64,000 nt of DNA from CAYMKL01 sp964390805 (lineage in GTDB: Bacteria > Chloroflexota > Anaerolineae > VGOG01): assembly GCA_964390805.1 (NCBI GenBank), contig CAYMKL010000010.1:18903-82902 (forward strand), written 5' to 3'. The notes beneath the pieces were generated by a model. That model ran no database searches. It was not told where the DNA came from and worked only from the letters and a program-made list of their open reading frames with translations. A program made the translations under genes and the position numbers. Below, piece by piece: positions 59,333-64,000 of the stretch (its first letter is position 1; each line of letters opens with the position of its first letter).

Positions 59333-60370
59333 ATGGCAAAGCAGACAGCACAAGAGCGCAGGCGTGCCATATTAGGTGAGTTGCTGGAGACCCTTCTGCC
59401 TGCTATCCTGTTTGGCCTGGGCGCGGGCTACGCGATTGGGAACTACGCGATTTCAGTCGCCACCGGTCTGGCGATCAGCGGCACTATCGGCGTCCTATAC
59501 AAGCTAGACCAGACATTCCTCCGCCCTCGTCTGAAGAACCTGTCCCGTGACTGGCAGTTGGGCCTGGAGATCATCGCCTCGTTGCTTGAACACGTCCTGG
59601 GCGCGGTATTGGCCCTGTTTGTCTGCAGCCGCATCTTCGGCTTCGTCGTCCAGGCCACCACAGCCTGGATCACTGTGGGGATGATGTTCGTGGGCTTCCT
59701 GGTTATCCATTCGGCTGGCTATGCGCTGCACTTCTACCGCGAGTTGAGGCAGAAAGAGCGAGTGGAAGAGCAGTTGCGGGCGCTGACAACGCAGGCGGAA
59801 CTCAAGGCGCTCAAGGCCCAGATCAACCCGCACTTTCTTTTCAACACCCTGAACACCATCGCCCAACTGATTCACGCCGATCCCGCGCAGGCCGAGGCGA
59901 CGGTCGAGCGGCTGGCCGAGATGTTCCGCTACGTGCTGGCCGGCAGCCAGCGGAGGCTGGTGCCGCTGGAAGAGGAGTTGGCCTTCGTGGATGACTACCT
60001 GGCGATAGAGCAGGCCCGCTTTGGTGAGCGGCTCAGCGTCACCCGCGAGGTCGCCACGGAGGCACTGAATGTGCCCGTGCCCAGCCTGATCCTCCAGCCG
60101 TTGGTGGAAAACGCGGTGCGGCATGGCCAAGGGGCCGGCGGCAGCGTGGAGTTGATCATCGGTGTTCGGCGCCAAGGCGATGAGGTGGTGATCGCCATCG
60201 CGGACCAGGGACCGGGGATGAGTGAGGGGGTATGGGAGTGTGGGGGTGGCGGCCATGGGCTGCGGAACGTGGACGAGCGGCTGCGGAAGACGTATGGGGA
60301 GGGGTATGGGTTGGAGGCGGCGGATAACGAGCCACGAGGGGCGGTCGTCACAGTGCGTATTCCGGTTTAA
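59333..60370 (+). CDS. LytS/YehU-type sensor histidine kinase
   Basis: The 345-residue protein has four membrane helices (about 18-135), a short coiled coil, the His_kinase box with phospho-His (LKAQINPHFLFNTLNTIAQL), and HATPase_c (LVENAVRHGQG, DQGPGMSEG, HGLRNVDERLRKTYGEG). Between the G1 and G2 boxes is an odd stretch, VWECGGGG. It is encoded by ATGGGAGTGTGGGGGTGG (60232-60249), a near copy of the repeat that flanks the next gene. It is the partner of the LytTR regulator at 60872. Confidence 0.92.
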   Translation: MAKQTAQERRRAILGELLETLLPAILFGLGAGYAIGNYAISVATGLAISGTIGVLYKLDQTFLRPRLKNLSRDWQLGLEIIASLLEHVLGAVLALFVCSRIFGFVVQATTAWITVGMMFVGFLVIHSAGYALHFYRELRQKERVEEQLRALTTQAELKALKAQINPHFLFNTLNTIAQLIHADPAQAEATVERLAEMFRYVLAGSQRRLVPLEEELAFVDDYLAIEQARFGERLSVTREVATEALNVPVPSLILQPLVENAVRHGQGAGGSVELIIGVRRQGDEVVIAIADQGPGMSEGVWECGGGGHGLRNVDERLRKTYGEGYGLEAADNEPRGAVVTVRIPV

Positions 60371-60389
60371 GGGTGTGGGAGTGTGGGGG
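60371..60389 (+). repeat. left arm of a 19-bp inverted repeat around the four-helix-bundle gene
   Basis: GGGTGTGGGAGTGTGGGGG; its perfect reverse complement is at 60836-60854. More G-rich copies follow up to 60428. Confidence 0.75.
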
Positions 60390-60428
60390 GAAAGGGGATG
60401 TGAGTATGGGGGTATGGGAGGTGGGTAG

Positions 60429-60875
60429 ATGGCACTGGTGAAGCATTTCAAGGAATTGCGGGTGTATAAGCAGGCGTTTGCGGCGGCGAGGCGGATCTAC
60501 AGGTTGTCGAAGCGCTGGCCGGCAGAGGAACGCTATTCACTCACTGACCAGATTCGTCGCTCCTCCCGCTCGGTTTGCTCCAACATCGCCGAAGCTTGGC
60601 GCAAGCGCCGCTACCCGGCCCACTTTGTCAGCAAGCTGAGCGACTCGGACAGCGAGGCTGCTGAAACCCAGGTCTGGCTGGATTTCGCCCTGGATTGCGG
60701 CTACATCAGCCAAGAGGATCACGACTCTCTGTACGCCACCTACGAGAACGTCGCTGGCGGCCTGGTCAAAATGATGGCCAACCCCGACGCATGGTGTGGC
60801 CCTTCCCAGTTGCGCGAACCCACCCCCACCTACCACCCCCACACTCCCACACCCCCAAACTTCAATGAGGAATGA
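60429..60875 (+). CDS. four-helix bundle (23S rRNA intervening-sequence-type) protein
   Basis: The 148-residue protein has the IVP/S23 signature: FKELRVYKQAFAAARRIYRL, YSLTDQIRRSSRSVCSNIAE, ETQVWLDFALDCGYI. These four-helix-bundle proteins are encoded in 23S rRNA intervening sequences and as scattered genes; their function is unclear, perhaps nucleic acid binding. The C-terminal low-complexity part (HPHTPTPP) is encoded by the right inverted repeat. It interrupts a kinase-regulator pair and overlaps the regulator start by ATGA. Confidence 0.88.
   Translation: MALVKHFKELRVYKQAFAAARRIYRLSKRWPAEERYSLTDQIRRSSRSVCSNIAEAWRKRRYPAHFVSKLSDSDSEAAETQVWLDFALDCGYISQEDHDSLYATYENVAGGLVKMMANPDAWCGPSQLREPTPTYHPHTPTPPNFNEE
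60836..60854 (-). repeat. right arm of the 19-bp inverted repeat
   Basis: CCCCCACACTCCCACACCC, the perfect reverse complement of 60371-60389, within the 3' end of the four-helix-bundle gene. Confidence 0.75.
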
Positions 60876-61627
60876 ACATGCCAATGCGCGTCCTAATCGT
60901 AGACGACGAATCCCCAGCCAGAGAGCGGCTCAAGCGGCTGCTCGCCCACATCGAAGGGGTGGAACTCATCGGCGAGGCTGAGAGCGGCATCCAGGCGGTG
61001 GAGATGATCGAAAGGGAGCGGCCCGATCTGGTGCTTCTCGACATCCAGATGCCGGGACTGGGCGGCTTCGAGGTCATGGAAGCATTGGAGGATCCGCCGC
61101 CGGTCATCTTCGTCACCGCCTACGACGAGTACGCCATCCGTGCCTTCGAGGTCAATGCGCTGGACTACCTGCTCAAGCCCTTCAGCCGGGAGCGGCTGGC
61201 AAAGGCCATCCGCCGCGCTCAGGAAACTCTGGCCGAAGAGGAAGACTTCCCCGCGCAGCTCGGCCCGCTGTTGGAGAGCCTGGCCGCCCAGGGACAGTAC
61301 CTGGCCCGGCTGGCGGTGCGCGACCGCGACCGCATCCGCGTGCTGGACGTGGGCGGGGTGGACTGGATTGGTATCGAGGGAGAGCAGGTGATGGTCCACG
61401 TGGGGGATCAGGTCTACCCTGTCCGCCGCACGCTGACCGAACTGGAGGCGCGGCTGGACCCGGCCCGCTTCTTCCGCGCCCATCGCGCCGCCATCGTCAA
61501 CCTGGATCGGGTGAAAGAAGTCATCCCTTGGTTCAAAGGGAGCCACAAACTGCGGCTGACCACCGGCGCGGAGGTGGATCTAAGCCGAGCGCGGGCACGG
61601 GCGCTGCGCAAACGCCTGGAGTGGTAG
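60872..61627 (+). CDS. LytTR-family response regulator
   Basis: The 251-residue protein has a receiver (IVDDESPARERL, LVLLDIQMPGLGG, FVTAYDEYAIRAFEVNALDY, LLKPF) and a LytTR DNA-binding domain (ARFFRAHRAAIVNLDRVKEV, KLRLTTGAEVDLSRARARAL). It pairs with the LytS-type kinase. Its start overlaps the inserted four-helix-bundle gene, so expression now depends on readthrough of that gene. Confidence 0.93.
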   Translation: MNMPMRVLIVDDESPARERLKRLLAHIEGVELIGEAESGIQAVEMIERERPDLVLLDIQMPGLGGFEVMEALEDPPPVIFVTAYDEYAIRAFEVNALDYLLKPFSRERLAKAIRRAQETLAEEEDFPAQLGPLLESLAAQGQYLARLAVRDRDRIRVLDVGGVDWIGIEGEQVMVHVGDQVYPVRRTLTELEARLDPARFFRAHRAAIVNLDRVKEVIPWFKGSHKLRLTTGAEVDLSRARARALRKRLEW

Positions 61628-61641
61628 CCCAATTTTGGGTA

Positions 61642-61804
61642 TTGATTTTTGCCTCAGTCTGTGGTACAATGAATAGTAGAGATTGGAGGGTAGCATTGTC
61701 GTGGCCCTTGTCTCAATTTAGTTCACCGAGGAGGGTAGCGTGAAGCATTGACAGCCGGCCCCTTTACTGGGAGCGATCTCGGTAGGTGGTCGGCTATTTT
61801 GTTT
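61642..61804 (+). promoter_or_regulatory. promoter and leader hairpin of the KaiC-like gene
   Basis: TTGATT (61642-61647), 17 bp, TACAAT (61665-61670) form a good promoter. In the leader, AGCCGGCC (61753-61760) pairs with GGTCGGCT (61788-61795) with one mismatch, followed by ATTTTGTTT. This resembles a terminator or attenuator about 30 bp before the start codon. I see no known riboswitch motif. Confidence 0.55.
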
Positions 61805-61832
61805 GCAGAAAGTACTTGAGGAGGTCAATGTC

Positions 61833-62573
61833 ATGTCTGAGTATGTTCCAACAGGTGTCTCCGGTGTGGATCAAATTCTCGGGGGGGTAGGCATCCCGCA
61901 AGGCCACACCATCCTGATTAGTGGAGGGCCTGGCAGTGGAAAAACAACTTTCGCTATCCAGTTTCTCTACACAGGAGCTACAGAGCACGGCGAGCCGGGT
62001 CTCTACATCACCTTGGACGAAGAGCCTGAGGAGATAAAGAAGAACATGTCCAAATTCGGGTGGGATCTGGACAAGCTTGAGAGGGAGAAGAAGCTGGCCT
62101 TCATTAACGTCTCGCCAGTTCGTGTGGCGCCCACTGGAGCAGCGGGCCTCATCCAATTGGGAATGCAGGAGTTCAAGCTGGTCAAATTGCTGGAGGCGGT
62201 CAGGACAGGCGTGGAAGAGATTCAGGCCAAGAGGGTGGTCATTGACCCAGTGACCATCTTCATGCTTCAGTACCCTGACGAAATCGAGCGCAGGTACGCC
62301 CTGAGAGACCTGATCGCCGATTTCAGGAAAAACAACTGCACTGACCTGCTAATCACCGAGCTGAAAGGCACGGGATTGGAGAGAGAGCATCAATTTGAAG
62401 AATACCTGGTCCAAGGGGTCATCTTGCTGCGCACCGTCTTGAAGGGCGACAAGCTGAGTCGAATGTTCCAGGTAGCGAAAATGCGTGGGCTGGCCGTTGA
62501 CAATCAGCCACGACCGTATGACATAACCAATAGCGGAATAGAGGTATACCCCACCTTGACGGTCTTCAAGTGA
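61833..62573 (+). CDS. KaiC-like RecA-superfamily ATPase
   Basis: A 246-residue protein with a single KaiC domain: VPTGVSGVDQILGGVGIPQG, Walker A SGGPGSGKTTFA, catalytic Glu pair YITLDEEPEEI, Walker B RVVIDPVTIF. ATG 61833 after GAGGAGG is preferred to the TTG 61803. Single-domain KaiC proteins (circKaiC/GvpD-like) are signalling ATPases in archaea and Chloroflexota. It is followed by a DUF835-type membrane protein, with which such ATPases are often linked. Confidence 0.9.
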   Translation: MSEYVPTGVSGVDQILGGVGIPQGHTILISGGPGSGKTTFAIQFLYTGATEHGEPGLYITLDEEPEEIKKNMSKFGWDLDKLEREKKLAFINVSPVRVAPTGAAGLIQLGMQEFKLVKLLEAVRTGVEEIQAKRVVIDPVTIFMLQYPDEIERRYALRDLIADFRKNNCTDLLITELKGTGLEREHQFEEYLVQGVILLRTVLKGDKLSRMFQVAKMRGLAVDNQPRPYDITNSGIEVYPTLTVFK

Positions 62574-62644
62574 GATAACGTTTATCGCCGCTGAGGACCC
62601 TTACGGAGACTGGGAGATTGTGTAGTCGAAAAGGGGTGGTAAAG

Positions 62645-63913
62645 GTGCAGGATCATGCTCGTATTGAGATGCGGGTTTGGATCGGCTTCGCGGTAGGTTC
62701 GTCCATCGCCTTCCTGGTAACGGTCCTGTTTTCAGAGAGGATGACAACGGGGCAGATAGAGGCCCTGTGGCTAGCTGCCATGTCCGTTGGTTACGTCAAC
62801 CACGCGATCTGGCATCGTGAAAGGGACGTGATCTTCAGCGGCATTCTCGGCATCGCGGCGGCATTGATCAGCCTGGTCTTTGCGCCTACGTTCGCCCCGG
62901 TGGGATGGATCGTTTTGGGCTGTGGGTTGGCTGTGACGGGTTTCTACAATGTTCCAAGGACGCATGGCCATTCAAGGGTACATGGCTTCGTCGGTGTCTA
63001 CGTTGCTTTAGGGGGCCTCATCCGATTGCTTTCCGTTTATCTTTCAACCAGCGCTGACGCTGTGTGGATGGTTTGGATGGTCCTGGTTGGCCTGGTCTTC
63101 ATCACTGTGGCCAGGGGAATTGGGAATCCTGTGATGCACTTCCTGGGGGCCTCTTGGATCCTGGCGTCCGTGGTCAGCTTTGCCTTCTATCCAGAAATCC
63201 TGTTCTTATCTGTCGGCCTTGTCTTTGCCGTTGGGGTGATCGCGAACTTTGTTTACCTGTACAGACTGCTGGGAAGAACACCCAGGCTTGGAGAGCTCTT
63301 CTCCTTTGCTGGCCGTGCCCTGTTCCTGAAGGGTCTGAAGAAGCCCATAGATCAGTACAGCGTCCTGGCCATCCTCATCAGAGACATTGGGGCCGAAGAC
63401 GTTACCCGCGATTTGATGTCCCGTCTGGAGCCCAGATGCGTGCCCATCCTTTTGCTAGGCCCCACCGCGCCGACGCAACTGCCTCTTCCCAAAGAGGCGA
63501 AGATCGGCTGGGTCACCACGGTCTCAGGCGTCTCTAAGCTGGACTATCCGATTCTCCCCCCGGAAGACCCCACAGCGGTCAGCATGTTCCTGGCCAGGAC
63601 CCTGGGGAGCTTGCCCAAAGAGGAAAAGCCGGTCATCCTGGGGGACTTCCTGGACAACATGATTCCCCACATGGACGAGAGCCTTTTCTACAAGTACTAC
63701 TCCGACCTGGCCTCGGCCGCCAGGGTCTCGGACCACACGGTGGTCTTCATCGTGAACTCCGACATCCACTCCGAGGTGGAGGTCAACGTGGTGAAGCGCT
63801 TTGCCGACGTGATTATCGAGAACAGGGAGCGGGAAGAGAGGGGAAGGCTGGTCCGAGAGGTCAGGGTGAGCAATCGAGTGGACGAGATCCACACGGACTG
63901 GGAGAGGTACTAA
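62645..63913 (+). CDS. membrane protein with C-terminal DUF835-like domain
   Basis: A 422-residue protein from GTG 62645 (AAGGGG upstream; TTG 62618 is possible). It has about eight membrane helices (to about residue 210), then a cytoplasmic domain (LAILIRDIGAEDVTRDLMSR, PVILGDFLDNMIPHMDESLF, HTVVFIVNSDIHSEVEVNVV, VKRFADVIIENR). The last part resembles DUF835, a RecA/KaiC-like signalling domain. It probably senses a membrane signal together with the KaiC-like protein upstream. Confidence 0.75.
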   Translation: MQDHARIEMRVWIGFAVGSSIAFLVTVLFSERMTTGQIEALWLAAMSVGYVNHAIWHRERDVIFSGILGIAAALISLVFAPTFAPVGWIVLGCGLAVTGFYNVPRTHGHSRVHGFVGVYVALGGLIRLLSVYLSTSADAVWMVWMVLVGLVFITVARGIGNPVMHFLGASWILASVVSFAFYPEILFLSVGLVFAVGVIANFVYLYRLLGRTPRLGELFSFAGRALFLKGLKKPIDQYSVLAILIRDIGAEDVTRDLMSRLEPRCVPILLLGPTAPTQLPLPKEAKIGWVTTVSGVSKLDYPILPPEDPTAVSMFLARTLGSLPKEEKPVILGDFLDNMIPHMDESLFYKYYSDLASAARVSDHTVVFIVNSDIHSEVEVNVVKRFADVIIENREREERGRLVREVRVSNRVDEIHTDWERY

Positions 63914-64000
63914 GCGGGCCCTCACCCTCCCCCCAGCCCCCTCCCCTTTCAAGGGTAGGTTTTTGGATCGGGCTTGCCAAATCAGGCATAAGGTGGTATG
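63914..64000. other. downstream region, no gene seen
   Basis: A C-rich stretch, CCCTCACCCTCCCCCCAGCC and more (63919-63948), resembles a common dispersed low-complexity repeat. No ORF, promoter or hairpin with T-tract is seen before the window ends. Confidence 0.4.

Noticed and set aside
1..64000. tRNA, rRNA or CRISPR arrays
   Set aside because: No T-loop/anticodon-like cloverleaf, rRNA-like stretch or regularly spaced repeat-spacer pattern was noticed on either strand; a covariance search would be needed to exclude a tRNA fully.

Overview
The window comes from a GC-rich, probably anaerobic or microaerophilic bacterium. The best guess is a member of Chloroflexota (Anaerolineae/Dehalococcoidia-like). 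The clues are lipoproteins with PTPTP or VTREVEVEV-type stalks, exported multihaem cytochromes with no outer-membrane partners, NrfD/FeS quinone modules, MinD-type ATPases with DUF5320 and NifX-like proteins, and an LPXTG-like tail. No rRNA, tRNA or CRISPR was seen, so the phylum call is an inference.

Layout. (1) 1-15.7 kb is a respiratory cytochrome island on the + strand. It holds two SPFH/seven-haem cytochrome pairs around a Qrc-like complex (MopB-fold protein, FeS protein, NrfD), an octahaem HAO-like lipoprotein with a frameshift, a sensor kinase carrying two CxxCH motifs, a NarL-type regulator, a degenerate receiver protein and a 15-haem triplicated lipoprotein. (2) 15.8-23.9 kb has a PadR-DUF4388 regulator on the - strand, divergent from a five-gene operon with a consensus promoter and a perfect operator palindrome. 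The operon encodes a Tat FeS protein, NrfD, a 19-haem cytochrome, an LPXTG-like double rhodanese and an 11-haem lipoprotein interrupted by one in-frame UGA. (3) 24-35 kb is a metal and Fe-S maturation island resembling the orange-protein (ORP) clusters: Mrp, two MinD-ferredoxins, NifX-like, DUF5320, zinc-ribbon, IscU-like and MobB-FeS proteins. (4) 35-51 kb is a mosaic of small metal, redox and transport genes with REP-like repeats, a MITE-like element and several gene-fragment scars. (5) 51-54.6 kb has an OmpR-type two-component system followed by an MsrB-MsrA fusion whose MsrA catalytic codon is UGA. (6) 55-64 kb has an ABC-2 exporter with membrane proteins, a LytS/LytTR pair interrupted by a four-helix-bundle gene, and a KaiC-like ATPase with a DUF835-type membrane protein.

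The main discovery candidate is a pair of selenoprotein genes. The MsrBA gene reads G-UGA-F-W-G exactly where MsrA has its catalytic cysteine. The 11-haem cytochrome has an in-frame UGA between its only lipoprotein signal and ten of its haem motifs. Both UGAs are followed by a perfect 7-8 bp hairpin capped by the same GUU triloop, at a spacing typical of bacterial SECIS elements. The first is a new instance of a known kind of selenoprotein; the second may be an undescribed selenocysteine-containing multihaem cytochrome.
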